Shown piece by piece: positions 35,426 to 44,519 of a stretch of DNA of 64,000 bases. Within the stretch, counting starts at the first letter, position 1, and the number at the start of each line of letters is the position of its first letter. The stretch comes from Saprospiraceae bacterium. Its GTDB lineage: Bacteria > Bacteroidota > Bacteroidia > Chitinophagales > Saprospiraceae. The DNA lies in the NCBI GenBank assembly GCA_020629515.1, contig JAHDDE010000004.1, positions 1-64,000 of the forward strand, given 5' to 3'. A program made the position numbers and the translations under genes. The notes under the pieces are model-generated. The model was not told where the DNA came from, made no database searches, and saw nothing but the letters and a program-made list of their open reading frames with translations.

Positions 35426-36823
35426 ATGTCATCAGAATTTGGTCTAATTGGTTTGGGTGTAATGGGTAAAAGCTTAAGTAGAAATTTGGCTAATAATGGA
35501 TTTAAGCTGTCACTTTATAATCGACATGTCCAAGATGTAGAAATGGATGTAGCGAAAAACTTCATCACTGAATTTCCTGAATTGAAAAGTTCACTGGGGT
35601 TTGATCAGATGAACAGTTTTGTAAATTCCTTATCCTCACCAAGAAAGATCATGTTAATGGTAAATGCAGGAAGTGCAGTTGATGCGGTGATTGCCGAATT
35701 GAAGCCTTTGTTGGCTGCAGGAGATGTAATTATTGATGGGGGTAATAGTCATTATAAAGAAACCGATCGTCGATCAAAAGAGTTAGCCGCTTCCGGTATT
35801 GAATTTATTGGAACTGGAGTATCTGGAGGTGAAGAAGGTGCGCTAAAAGGGCCATCTATTATGCCAGGTGGTTCTTTTTCGGCCTATAAAAAGGTCGCGC
35901 CCTATTTAGAAAGAATTGCGGCTCGCGATGATAATGGCAATGGTTGTTGTGCTCATGTTGGAAAAGGAGGAGCAGGACATTTTGTAAAAATGGTGCATAA
36001 TGGTATTGAATATGCCGAAATGCAATTAATCGCCGAGTGCTATTCCTTGTTGAGATATGTGGGGGGGTATAGTTTAGATCATATTGCAGATATATTCGAA
36101 GAATGGTGTGATGGCGAATTGAGTAGTTATCTTTTAGAGATAAGTCATCAGATATTGAGAAAGCAAGAGAGGGGAGAGCGTATTATAGATATTATCCTGG
36201 ATAAAGCAGGTAATAAAGGTACTGGAAGTTGGACTACTATCGCAGCTGCAGAATTAGGAGTTCCTATCACTATGATCACTGCGGCGCTTTTCGCACGTTA
36301 CACTTCCGCCTATAAAAGCGAAAGGGTTCGAGCTTCCGAGAAATATAGCCAATCCATAGTCAAGAATGTGATAGACGTAGAGGCATTAAAGCAGAGCTAT
36401 GCAATAGCCAGAATTGCCAATCATCATCAAGGTCTTCACCTGATTGATGCTGCCTCCATTTCATATGATTGGAATCTCAATTTTTCTGAGATAGCGAGGA
36501 TATGGACTAATGGCTGTATCATCAGATCTGAATTGATGAAATCATTGATCAAGATATTAGAGTCTACACAAAGACTAATGCAAAATAAAGCCATAATTAA
36601 CAAGGTCGAGGAGGGAAGGAAATATCTTGCATCTATAGTTGCAACTGCACATTTGTCACATTGTTCGGTACCCTGTTTATCTGCTGCAGGAGATTTTATT
36701 AATACCTATACTCAAGCTCAGAGTAGTGCTAATATGATACAAGCTCAGCGTGATTTTTTTGGGGCACATACCTATAAAAGAGTAGATGATCCCACTGGGC
36801 CGTCTCATCATACCATTTGGTAA
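35426..36823 (+). CDS. gnd: 6-phosphogluconate dehydrogenase, decarboxylating
   Basis: Oxidises 6-phosphogluconate to ribulose 5-phosphate with NADP+ or NAD+. The 465-aa protein has the N-terminal Rossmann motif FGLIGLGVMGKSLSRNLANNG, the substrate signature GTGVSGGEEGALKGPSIMPGG, KMVHNGIEYAEMQLIAE and the C-terminal AQRDFFGAHTYKRVD tail that crosses into the partner subunit. It is paired with gntK, giving a direct gluconate-to-pentose-phosphate shunt that bypasses glucose 6-phosphate dehydrogenase. Confidence 0.94.
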   Translation: MSSEFGLIGLGVMGKSLSRNLANNGFKLSLYNRHVQDVEMDVAKNFITEFPELKSSLGFDQMNSFVNSLSSPRKIMLMVNAGSAVDAVIAELKPLLAAGDVIIDGGNSHYKETDRRSKELAASGIEFIGTGVSGGEEGALKGPSIMPGGSFSAYKKVAPYLERIAARDDNGNGCCAHVGKGGAGHFVKMVHNGIEYAEMQLIAECYSLLRYVGGYSLDHIADIFEEWCDGELSSYLLEISHQILRKQERGERIIDIILDKAGNKGTGSWTTIAAAELGVPITMITAALFARYTSAYKSERVRASEKYSQSIVKNVIDVEALKQSYAIARIANHHQGLHLIDAASISYDWNLNFSEIARIWTNGCIIRSELMKSLIKILESTQRLMQNKAIINKVEEGRKYLASIVATAHLSHCSVPCLSAAGDFINTYTQAQSSANMIQAQRDFFGAHTYKRVDDPTGPSHHTIW

Positions 36824-36892
36824 TATCAACCATTGGACAAATAACTTTTATGTTGAAAAGTATGTTATACTAATGGAGCTAAGTGGATATTC

Positions 36893-37462
36893 ATGAACAA
36901 TTTATTTACTCTTTTTTTATTCATCTTTTCAGTAGTCCAACTTAATGGACAACGGAAGTATGAAAAGGAAGTTGATCTTTCTATAGATCAAGTGCCAACT
37001 ATCGCTAAAGACTTTATAGGCTTTTCTGATGAGGACATAGCAGTGGACTGGTACTATGAGTATAATCTAATTGGTAATTCTATCGAAGCTAAATTTTGTT
37101 ACCACAAAAAGAAATACAGTGTTGAGTTTGATACGATAGGTATGCTGCAAGATATCGAGGTGGAAATTCGGAAAAGTAAAATTCCGAAATATGCGAAGAG
37201 CGAAATAGAATACGCACTAAATCAAGAGTTTGAGAAATTTAAGATTATCAGAATTCAAGAGCATTTTGATGCAAGTCAGTATATGAGATCATTCCAATCT
37301 TTTATAACGACTGATAGGAAACAAAAACCGACTTATGAATTGGAAGTAAAAGGCAAAAAGAAGGACGGTTTTCAGATGTATGAAATAGTGTTTAGTCATA
37401 GCGGATCGATGATCAGAAAAGAAGTAATTGTTCAGCCTAATACTGACCATTTTGAGTATTAA
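36893..37462 (+). CDS. Exported PepSY-like protein
   Basis: A 189-aa protein with a signal peptide (FTLFLFIFSVVQLNGQ) and no lipobox. The mature part has two beta-alpha-beta-like halves with paired charged helices (YEKEVDLSIDQVPTIAKDFIGF; AKSEIEYALNQEFEKFKI), reminiscent of the PepSY-like/BLIP-like fold of Bacteroidota periplasmic proteins. Function unknown. The next gene begins 16 bp after its stop behind a strong ribosome-binding site, so the two are coupled. Confidence 0.68.
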   Translation: MNNLFTLFLFIFSVVQLNGQRKYEKEVDLSIDQVPTIAKDFIGFSDEDIAVDWYYEYNLIGNSIEAKFCYHKKKYSVEFDTIGMLQDIEVEIRKSKIPKYAKSEIEYALNQEFEKFKIIRIQEHFDASQYMRSFQSFITTDRKQKPTYELEVKGKKKDGFQMYEIVFSHSGSMIRKEVIVQPNTDHFEY

Positions 37463-37478
37463 GGAGGCGCTATTTTTT

Positions 37479-38099
37479 ATGATGATGCCTCTGGCCCTTT
37501 GTTCGCAGAGCTCCTATAAAGTAGGGTTTCTTCCTAAGATCAATGTTGGTATCTCTGTAGGCAATGGTTATGGAATAAACCTAATGCACCAAAATCGAGA
37601 ACAGTTCGACCAAAGAAGAATTAACTATGTCTTGTCGGATTTTGCCATTTTCGGTGATAAAAAAGTGGATGTCAGAAATAAAATTGCATTGGGATATCTG
37701 ATAAGAATTAGAGACGGGTATACTTTTCATCGAATGATTCAGCAGCTTGTGATTAATAACTTATCAGGGGCTAAAATGTCCCACCGATTAAGGTTGGATG
37801 AAACTTTTGGTGGAGGACTTGAAGTTTTCAGATTGCGGTATAAAAACTCCATTCTTTTCCCATTAAATGGGCAGTCTGTGGATGATAAAGAAGCTTATTT
37901 TAAAAGCGGACTTGAATTTCTCAATATCTTGAGTGAAAATAAATATAGCTCTGAAATGAGGATAGTGCCGACGTTGGGGTATAACTTGAATAATAAGACT
38001 AAGTTTGAGTTATCCATAGATCACCGCATATCTCAATTATGGGAGTCTGGCACAAAACATAGAATGTGGTTTGGATTTAATTTCTATAAAAAGTACTAA
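37479..38099 (+). CDS. Exported beta-rich protein, probable outer-membrane protein
   Basis: About 206 aa from ATG 37479, which has AAGGAGG 11 nt upstream, the clearest Shine-Dalgarno in this region. The signal-like segment is only FFMMMPLALCSQ, so a longer TTG start (37452 or 37428, MSIKEALFF...) would give a better signal peptide; the start is unresolved. The remainder alternates hydrophobic strands and ends with MWFGFNFYKKY, as small outer-membrane barrels often do. It follows the PepSY-like gene and may act with it at the envelope. Confidence 0.62.
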   Translation: MMMPLALCSQSSYKVGFLPKINVGISVGNGYGINLMHQNREQFDQRRINYVLSDFAIFGDKKVDVRNKIALGYLIRIRDGYTFHRMIQQLVINNLSGAKMSHRLRLDETFGGGLEVFRLRYKNSILFPLNGQSVDDKEAYFKSGLEFLNILSENKYSSEMRIVPTLGYNLNNKTKFELSIDHRISQLWESGTKHRMWFGFNFYKKY

Positions 38100-38117
38100 T
38101 CGTATCCTTAGAAATAC

Positions 38118-38396
38118 TTATTCTCCTATTGCTACATTCCATTTGTCCACCCTCCAGGAGGTAACTACTTCATTAATAACATAAGGGTCTTTCTGTGCGA
38201 ATTCATGTATAATATCAGCATCATTCACTTTGAATATGAGCAGGGCTCCTAAGGAGGGGTCATCATAAGCTCCGCCTTGCATTAGTTGCCCTCTTTCAAA
38301 ATATGGGTTTAGATGTTCAAAATGTAATTTTCTGAATGCACTTCTTTTATTAATATAATCTGCTGATAGCGTGTAATGTAAAGTATAATAATGCAC
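38118..38396 (-). CDS. YciI-like protein
   Basis: A 92-aa ferredoxin-like dimeric fold protein of the YciI family: HYYTLHYTLSADYINKRSAFRKLHFEHLNPYFERG, then GGAYDDPSLGALLIFKVNDADIIHEFAQKDPYVINEVV. The conserved His/Asp pair (RKLHFEHL, KDPYV) is retained. It begins with GTG. It ends a three-gene leftward operon (SRPBCC-like, FAD oxidoreductase, YciI), 3 bp after the oxidoreductase stop. Catalytic role unknown. Confidence 0.82.
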   Translation of the reverse strand: MHYYTLHYTLSADYINKRSAFRKLHFEHLNPYFERGQLMQGGAYDDPSLGALLIFKVNDADIIHEFAQKDPYVINEVVTSWRVDKWNVAIGE

Positions 38397-38399
38397 TTC

Positions 38400-39617
38400 T
38401 TAGATTTTTTGATTAATAAGTTCTGCCACTTTTGCTCCAGAAGCCATTGCCGCATTTAGACTACCCATGGCAAGATGATCTCCTGTGGTGTATACATTAT
38501 GATCTAAGATTAGGTCTTCATCCTTGGGTACATATTGTAGAGAATTCAATTGAGGTAGGGCCCTATCTATTTTGAAGTATTTGATCAGTTTACTCTTTTG
38601 AACTATGCCTAAATCATCTAACTCGCTTTGAACACTTTTGATTAGTTTGTCATCTTTCAGTCCCTGGTCTTCTACAACAGTTACCGATAAAATTCTTTTT
38701 CCTTTAGGATGTGGATGTAGATCAGTTGGAAAATGAAAGTTGTTGATTAATTTATTTTCGTCGCCAATTAAACTGATCATTTTCTGACTCTTTAGATCAG
38801 ATTGGACTTCGTAGTACAGATTCACACATGACTTCCATGTTATTGGATTACTGCGAGTATAGTTGTGTGCACCATTGGCGATTATGATATGATCATACTC
38901 TTTTTGAGAACCATCAGATAAAGTCACCAAACCCGACTCTACATGATTGATGCTTTGACCGAGAAAGAAATTAACATGAGACAATTTTGTCTTTAATTGA
39001 TAGGCGATAGACTGAATTCCTAACTTTGGGATTGACGAATATCCCTCTGCAAACATTTTGAATACGAACTCGAATAATCTGCTTGATGTGGATAATTTTT
39101 TTTCTAAATATATTCCGCCAAAAAAAGGAACAAAGAATCTTTTAATAATTCGTTCCGAAAATCCATATTCTTGAAGATAGGTATGAGTAGGGATTTCTTC
39201 AGAATCGAATATGGCAGCAACACTTTTATTTTTCAGCTCGTTTGAAAGTCTTAATGTTTTGATTTTATCACCGATTGTAGCGATTTTACTATCTAATGCC
39301 GACTTGATGAAACTAATATTTCTGGTAGGATCACCAATTATATGTTTCTTTCCTTGAAATATGATTTCAGCTCCAGGTAAGAATTTTTGAATCTCCAATT
39401 TATCAAGATCGAGGTATTTTTTTACATATGGATAGGCTGTAAGCAATGCCTGAAATCCATGATCATAGCAATAATCCTCAATTTGATCAGTTTTTGTTCT
39501 TCCACCTATATCGACGCTTTTTTCATATATATCTATGGAACATTGATTCTTATGTAGCTCTATTGCACTTATTAAACCACTTATTCCCGCACCAACTATG
39601 GCTATTTTATTTTTCAA
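38400..39617 (-). CDS. FAD-dependent oxidoreductase, amine-oxidase/PPOX-like
   Basis: A 405-aa flavoprotein. IAIVGAGISGLISAIELHKN is the FAD-binding Rossmann motif, YEKSVDIGGRTKTDQ continues it, and VYTTGDHLAMGSLNAAMASG is the C-terminal FAD-contacting region. The layout matches the protoporphyrinogen-oxidase/amine-oxidase superfamily, but the size is smaller than HemG-type PPOX. The start is TTG (39617), and its ATTG overlaps the upstream SRPBCC gene's stop by 4 nt. Substrate unknown; related Bacteroidota proteins act on isoprenoid or amine substrates. Confidence 0.85.
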   Translation of the reverse strand: MKNKIAIVGAGISGLISAIELHKNQCSIDIYEKSVDIGGRTKTDQIEDYCYDHGFQALLTAYPYVKKYLDLDKLEIQKFLPGAEIIFQGKKHIIGDPTRNISFIKSALDSKIATIGDKIKTLRLSNELKNKSVAAIFDSEEIPTHTYLQEYGFSERIIKRFFVPFFGGIYLEKKLSTSSRLFEFVFKMFAEGYSSIPKLGIQSIAYQLKTKLSHVNFFLGQSINHVESGLVTLSDGSQKEYDHIIIANGAHNYTRSNPITWKSCVNLYYEVQSDLKSQKMISLIGDENKLINNFHFPTDLHPHPKGKRILSVTVVEDQGLKDDKLIKSVQSELDDLGIVQKSKLIKYFKIDRALPQLNSLQYVPKDEDLILDHNVYTTGDHLAMGSLNAAMASGAKVAELINQKI

Positions 39618-40069
39618 ATTTCCTTTGGTTTAAAGTTATTGAAATATTGTTGATATACTTTTTTTCGAGGGTAGAAGGCAAGATAAACGAAAGGTTTCAG
39701 AATTATGGTTATTAATGGATTCACACATTCATAATTCATTTCATCAATTATATACGAATGAGAATCATTTATTTTCAAGACTCTATGTTTGTGCCTCCAC
39801 TTTTTGAGAGGATAGGGAAGTACAGTACCCTCATCGATAAACCATGCTTCTTTTTTATTTTCTCCATGTTCGGTGATAACACTGGTCCACTCTATTGCAA
39901 TAGGTTTGTTAAATTTTAATTTGACCAGATCTCCCTTTTTTGATCCCGTAAATTCTACGATTTCCATATCGGCATTCTTCGGTTTTAGAGCTTCAAAGAG
40001 TTTCCGATCAAATCCTCTCATGATTTCTAAATAATATCCAACAACTTCTGTTTTAATCACTACTTTCAT
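39614..40069 (-). CDS. SRPBCC-like ligand-binding protein
   Basis: About 151 aa from ATG 40069 (the track's TTG 40084 is less likely). KTEVVGYYLEIMRGFDRKLFEALKPKN begins a helix-grip fold with curved strands (GDLVKLKFNKPIAIEWTSVI, HSYIIDEMNYECVNP) and a C-terminal helix (FVYLAFYPRKKVYQQYFNNF). This fits SRPBCC/START-like lipid or cofactor binding. It is the first gene of the oxidoreductase operon and is divergent from the dipeptide epimerase, with 54 bp between starts. Confidence 0.7.
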   Translation of the reverse strand: MKVVIKTEVVGYYLEIMRGFDRKLFEALKPKNADMEIVEFTGSKKGDLVKLKFNKPIAIEWTSVITEHGENKKEAWFIDEGTVLPYPLKKWRHKHRVLKINDSHSYIIDEMNYECVNPLITIILKPFVYLAFYPRKKVYQQYFNNFKPKEI

Positions 40070-40123
40070 TAATACTAATAACAATGTCTTCTTAGAGAAG
40101 TTTAGTCTAGATCAATTACACAT

Positions 40124-41155
40124 ATGTCATTAAAATTCTTTCCCTATCAACTTACAACAAAAGATCCCTTTGGTACTGCACATGGTACTCGGTATCATAC
40201 AGATATTGTCTTAGTTTCATTAGAACAAAACGGTTTTACAGGATATGGAGAAGCTTCGATGCCACCGTATTATGAAGAGAGTCAAGACATGATGTTAAGT
40301 TTTTTGGGTAGGATAGAAGTAGCCGAGCTCCTAAGTTATGAGGAGATCTCTGAAGTTCATGCCTATCTCGATACAATAGATACCCAACATACCGCTACTA
40401 AATGTGCCATTGATATAGCATGGCACGACCTTAAGTCAAAACAACGTGGTTTAAATCTTGCTGATTTTTTAAATATCAATTGTAAAGATGCTACCACTTC
40501 TATGACTATAGGAATAGAAGAGATAAGCCGAATGATTGAAAAAGTCAAACGTTATAATCACTTCCCTTCGCTAAAAGTTAAGTTAAATGGCCAGAATGAC
40601 ATTGAAGTTATCAGTGAAATAAGGAATATTTATCAAGGAGATATACTTGTTGATGCGAATCAAGCATGGGATACCGCCGCTCAAGGTATAAATACTGCAG
40701 CAATGTTTGAGTCATTAGGTGTTGGATTGATAGAGCAACCCTTTAAAAAAGGAGCACTGAGCCTTAATAATGCTCTTCGAGATGCTACTTCCATTCCTAT
40801 TGTAGCTGACGAGGACTGCCAAAGATTAGGAGATGTCAATAATTTGAGTCAGTACTTTGATGGAATAAATATCAAATTGATGAAATGTACGGGCATATAT
40901 GAAGCGATGCAAATGATAAAAGCAGCTAGAGCGTTAAATCTCAAGATAATGCTGGGTTGTATGACAGAGAGTAGTATAGGAATCAGTGCAGCCTCTTATT
41001 TAGCCAGTATGGTGGATTGGTGTGATTTAGATGGCAATCTATTGATCTCTAATGATGTGGCTCGAGGTGTTGACGGATCTAAAGGGCAGATTATTTTGCC
41101 AAAGGATTTTGGCATTGGTGTTAAGATTAATCAACATATTGATTTTAAGTCATAA
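40124..41155 (+). CDS. L-Ala-D/L-Glu-type dipeptide epimerase (enolase superfamily)
   Basis: A 343-aa mandelate racemase/muconate lactonizing enzyme family protein. The catalytic set is visible: KVKLN (first Lys, K-x-K), VDANQAW (Asp), IEQPF (Glu), ADEDC (Asp) and KLMKCTG (second Lys). The family members with this K-x-K/Lys pattern epimerise dipeptides such as L-Ala-D-Glu from peptidoglycan recycling, but closely related enzymes use other dipeptides. No murein recycling partner is adjacent. It is monocistronic and is followed by a terminator shared with the convergent gene. Confidence 0.87.
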   Translation: MSLKFFPYQLTTKDPFGTAHGTRYHTDIVLVSLEQNGFTGYGEASMPPYYEESQDMMLSFLGRIEVAELLSYEEISEVHAYLDTIDTQHTATKCAIDIAWHDLKSKQRGLNLADFLNINCKDATTSMTIGIEEISRMIEKVKRYNHFPSLKVKLNGQNDIEVISEIRNIYQGDILVDANQAWDTAAQGINTAAMFESLGVGLIEQPFKKGALSLNNALRDATSIPIVADEDCQRLGDVNNLSQYFDGINIKLMKCTGIYEAMQMIKAARALNLKIMLGCMTESSIGISAASYLASMVDWCDLDGNLLISNDVARGVDGSKGQIILPKDFGIGVKINQHIDFKS

Positions 41156-41159
41156 AAAA

Positions 41160-41179
41160 AGGGAGCCAATAGACTCCCT
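41160..41179 (-). terminator. Terminator shared by convergent genes
   Basis: AGGGAG (41160-41165), loop, CTCCCT (41174-41179). On the minus strand the stem is followed by a T7 run (complement of AAAAAAA at 41153-41160), so it terminates the HEIGH peptidase gene; the + strand tail is weaker. Confidence 0.72.
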
Positions 41180-41204
41180 CTCAATTGATAATATATTTTA
41201 TCTA

Positions 41205-42080
41205 TTAATATAATACATTTAATGCAGTTACGTCGTCATTGTTAAAAGGTCTGTCACCTCCATCAGCGCATGACAACATCCAAGACTTAGCAGCTAATGT
41301 AGCACCTGTTGGAGTTCCAGAAATGTGTATAGCTCCAACACCACCATCACCTTCGTTAGCAGTGCTTCCTCCACAACTGATGCTTCTGTCGAAGTAATCA
41401 GTATGTCTGAAACCGATACAGTGTCCGATCTCGTGAGCTATTATTGTAGCTATTCCTTCAACACTTAGGCCATAAGACGACTCAAGTACGCCGCTCATCT
41501 TGATCTCGCCATAAGGATCCCCTCCTGCTGTAGGAAAGCCTGCAGATCCTAATACACCTCTTCTTTCATCTCTTTTATTCAATCTTGTCATAACAATGTC
41601 AGCTCCAGTTGAACTTGTGACACGGCTGAAAGTGATTGATAAGTTCTCAGCATTATATCTATCTATGGCGAGGTCTAAACCGGCAATCATAGCTGCGCTA
41701 TAGCCGTCGCCACCGCCTCCACCACCTTTCTTGCCACGTCCACCACCACCGGTAGATCCACCTTCTTCTGGAGCATAAATGGTAATATTTCTTCCGTTTC
41801 CAGCATTTACTAAATTGGTGGTTCTATACTGTTTATCAGTATGTTTGCCATTAGCAATAATTCCAACATTTCTTTCTAAATCAGCTGGAGTAATTATGAT
41901 ATCTCTCTCGATTCTGTAACCTTCAGGTACCACCTCAATACCTTCTGGATTAAATCCCATTTCCTGTAATCGGTCGATAACAGACTCAGGGACAGTATTA
42001 GTATCATACTGATCTTGACACCCTTGTAAAACGAAACCAGCAATGAACAAAGTCAACAATGTTTTTAAAATAAATTTCAT
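41205..42080 (-). CDS. HEIGH-type zinc metallopeptidase lipoprotein (M57-like)
   Basis: A 291-aa lipoprotein (lipobox LQGC, near residue 21) of the dual-action HEIGH metallopeptidase family. The N-terminal domain (about 30-105) reads NPEGIEVVPEGYRIERDIIIT. The catalytic part contains IIAHEIGHCIGFRHTDYFD, the extended zinc site H-E-x-x-H-x-x-G-x-x-H, and a Met region toward the C terminus. Between the domains lies a very Gly-rich linker with two Lys (GGGGRGKKGGGGGGDG), unlike the rest of the protein. It is likely cell-surface or secreted and acts on proteins. It has its own transcript with a terminator downstream. Confidence 0.87.
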   Translation of the reverse strand: MKFILKTLLTLFIAGFVLQGCQDQYDTNTVPESVIDRLQEMGFNPEGIEVVPEGYRIERDIIITPADLERNVGIIANGKHTDKQYRTTNLVNAGNGRNITIYAPEEGGSTGGGGRGKKGGGGGGDGYSAAMIAGLDLAIDRYNAENLSITFSRVTSSTGADIVMTRLNKRDERRGVLGSAGFPTAGGDPYGEIKMSGVLESSYGLSVEGIATIIAHEIGHCIGFRHTDYFDRSISCGGSTANEGDGGVGAIHISGTPTGATLAAKSWMLSCADGGDRPFNNDDVTALNVLY

Positions 42081-42428
42081 AGTATTAAAAGTATGTTTAA
42101 ATAAATAATTGGTTTATCGTCAGTAAAATAGTGATTATAACTTTTTCTTAAAGAAAGAACCCAATAAAATTTTTAAAAATGTCGGGTATGCACTATAAAT
42201 TGACTTATATCGTAGACGTATTGTAATAGGGTTTCCCCTAATAAATGTCTTCTTTCTTACATAAATTTAACTCGAAGTATATTTTTGCTAAGTAGCTTTT
42301 TGGGTTTTCATTCGACAATCTTAAGGTTTTAATAAAGATTATTTAGGATTATCATAAAAAGACAGTGACTATACCTACTGCGTATGCGTCTTAATGTGGC
42401 AATCAATATTATTTTAATAATCATAGTA
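42081..42428. other. Non-coding gap between divergent genes
   Basis: 348 bp between the HEIGH peptidase start and the MscS-like start. It is AT-rich, has a small TAGGG/CCCTA hairpin around 42227-42241 and a TATTTTTG box at 42280-42287 resembling a -7 element, but no well-spaced -33 TTG. No conserved ORF is visible; the ORFs of the track here read through from the shadow of the channel gene. Confidence 0.5.
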
Positions 42429-43613
42429 ATGGATATAATCAACAATTTAACGGCAACACTGACATCAAAATTTGGAAATGTACTTCCCGGAGTACTGGGG
42501 GCTTTATTGGTTCTCATATTAGGATTTTTTATAGCTGGTATCGTCAAGAGATTGGCAAAAAGCTTATTGGGTAAAACTGGAGTTGATGAAAAAATTGGGT
42601 CAAAACTTGGATCTGCTTATCGCATTGACACTTTCATAGCAAAACTGTTATACTACTTAGTAGTCATCTATACGCTAATTATAGTGTTGGATATGCTCGG
42701 GGTTAATAATGTTTTAGAGCCTTTGCAAGATATGCTTACTAAGTTTGTAGGCTTTTTGCCAAATGTGATAGCTGCGGGTATAATTGCATTTGCAGGTTAT
42801 ATGATCTCCACTATAGGGTCTGAGGCAACCGGATTTGTTTCTGAGAGATTAGAGGCATTTGGAGGCAAGATTGGATTAGATAGCGAATCTGTTAATATCT
42901 CTAAGATTGTTAAGCAGTTAGTTTTTGTATTGATTTTCATACCTATTCTAATAGTCGCATTAGACGCGCTCAATATGAAGGCCATATCAGAACCGGCTAC
43001 AGAAATGCTTAGTCAATTTCTTAATGCTATACCACAGATTTTAGCGGCGGCTATACTCTTAGCAGTCTTTTACATAGCAGGTAAGTATATAGTAGCGATT
43101 TTAGTGGATTTATTAAGAAATCTTGGATTAGATAATTTTTCAAATCAATTAGGAATAAGTAGTATAGTTGGAGGAAGTTCGCTATCTAAAATGATAGGCA
43201 ATGTAGTATTGTTCTTTATCATATTTACTGGATTAATTGCAGCTGCAGACAAATTAGAATTGGGGCAGGTACAGGTAATACTTAGAGATATTTTTGATAT
43301 AGCTGGTAAAGTATTCTTCGGTTTAGTAATCTTATTGGGCGGGATATTTATATCAAACATAGCGGTTGGTGCATTGTCTAAATCTGAAAATAGTGGATGG
43401 ATGATTCCTATAACAAGATTTGCTATAATGGGCATATTTTTGGCTTTTGCTTTGCACACTATGGGTATAGCAGAAAGTATTGTCAATCTTGCTTTCGGAT
43501 TAACATTAGGAGCCATAGCTGTAGCTTTTGCACTTTCATTCGGATTAGGAGGGAGAGAAGCTGCTGGTAAACAAATGGATCATTTCTTCTCTAATATGAG
43601 AAAAGGGAAATAA
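42429..43613 (+). CDS. Mechanosensitive channel-like membrane protein (TM_helix/CmpX type)
   Basis: A 394-aa inner-membrane protein with repeated hydrophobic units: LPGVLGALLVLILGFFIAG, MLTKFVGFLPNVIAAGIIAFAGYM, FLNAIPQILAAAILLAVFYIAGKYI and a C-terminal LAFGLTLGAIAVAFALSFGLGGREAAG. The repeated F-x-x-x-[LI]-P-x-[IV]-x-x-A unit is the conserved TM helix of a small MscS-related family; it lacks a large cytosolic vestibule. I start at ATG 42429 (MDIINNLTATLTSKFGNVL), as family members do. It would act as an osmotic or stress channel. A perfect terminator palindrome follows. Confidence 0.82.
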   Translation: MDIINNLTATLTSKFGNVLPGVLGALLVLILGFFIAGIVKRLAKSLLGKTGVDEKIGSKLGSAYRIDTFIAKLLYYLVVIYTLIIVLDMLGVNNVLEPLQDMLTKFVGFLPNVIAAGIIAFAGYMISTIGSEATGFVSERLEAFGGKIGLDSESVNISKIVKQLVFVLIFIPILIVALDALNMKAISEPATEMLSQFLNAIPQILAAAILLAVFYIAGKYIVAILVDLLRNLGLDNFSNQLGISSIVGGSSLSKMIGNVVLFFIIFTGLIAAADKLELGQVQVILRDIFDIAGKVFFGLVILLGGIFISNIAVGALSKSENSGWMIPITRFAIMGIFLAFALHTMGIAESIVNLAFGLTLGAIAVAFALSFGLGGREAAGKQMDHFFSNMRKGK

Positions 43614-43620
43614 TAATTTA

Positions 43621-43662
43621 TACCGAAAGGACCTATTAATAGGTCCTTTCGGTATTTTTTTT
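43621..43662 (+). terminator. Strong perfect-palindrome terminator
   Basis: TACCGAAAGGACCTATT is followed directly by its exact reverse complement (43621-43654), then a run of T. The T-tract ends 20 bp before the next gene's ATG. Confidence 0.93.
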
Positions 43663-43681
43663 ACACGATCAACACACTCTC

Positions 43682-44452
43682 ATGTCTCCTAAAAAGAATT
43701 CTTTTTTTGGTCTCGCTAAAAAAGAAAGAATTGATTTTATTATCGCGCTCATTGTGATTAGTTTGTTCGGATATTTTATCCTTTCTCAAAGTATCTCTAC
43801 TTCAGTTCGGACCGAAGATAATATTGCTGAAGCTAAGCTTTTAGACCAAGTAAATGAAGTTTCACAGAATAGTTATATAGAGTCAACTACAAAGGTGATC
43901 TATAAAGTAAAAGAAGATCAGGATAAAAGATTGAAGGATCAGAGAGTCATTGACGAGACCATAGACTCTATCCCATTCAGATATATCAATACATCACCTA
44001 TCACTACGAATAAGGCATCCATTAAAGAAGATAGGGTGGTGATTGAAATCAATACTAAAGAACCAATCAAAGAAGAAGTAAGTATTGATCAAGAAGAGAT
44101 CGATGTTGCGACTCAAATAAATCCGACATTGGCTATTGAAGACTCTATAGTAGAGCAAGAGAATATAATAGATGAAGAGATTGAATCTCCCGTCATTGAT
44201 GATTCTCAAAGGTTAAGTGGAACAGTGAATGATGATTGTATTATCATTATTGGAGCCTTCTCTAAGTCATCTAATATTACCAAGTTACTGAAAAGGTTAG
44301 ATCGAGATGGGTATAATTCCTTTACTACACCGTTTAGAGGATTAACCAGAGTTGGTATTTATCTCACATGTGAAGAAGATCTTTCGAAAAGTATATTATC
44401 TGAAGTAAGGTCACGATACGCCCAAGATGCAGTCCTCTTAGTCAAAGAGTAA
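43682..44452 (+). CDS. Single-pass membrane protein with SPOR-like C-terminal domain
   Basis: A 256-aa protein with a cytosolic basic N terminus, one membrane helix (FIIALIVISLFGYFIL, about residues 22-37), a long acidic, Glu/Ile/Asp-rich periplasmic linker (about 40-180) and a C-terminal domain (DDCIIIIGAFSKSSNITKLLKRLDRDGYNSF ... GLTRVGIYL). The last part fits the SPOR fold that binds denuded septal peptidoglycan. It is probably a division- or envelope-associated protein. It has its own transcript after the strong terminator. Confidence 0.75.
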   Translation: MSPKKNSFFGLAKKERIDFIIALIVISLFGYFILSQSISTSVRTEDNIAEAKLLDQVNEVSQNSYIESTTKVIYKVKEDQDKRLKDQRVIDETIDSIPFRYINTSPITTNKASIKEDRVVIEINTKEPIKEEVSIDQEEIDVATQINPTLAIEDSIVEQENIIDEEIESPVIDDSQRLSGTVNDDCIIIIGAFSKSSNITKLLKRLDRDGYNSFTTPFRGLTRVGIYLTCEEDLSKSILSEVRSRYAQDAVLLVKE

Positions 44453-44519
44453 CTTGGTCATTTTCCTTTCGTAATAGAATTTTATTAGTTTTAGGTTATT
44501 CGTAGCAATAACTTGAATC

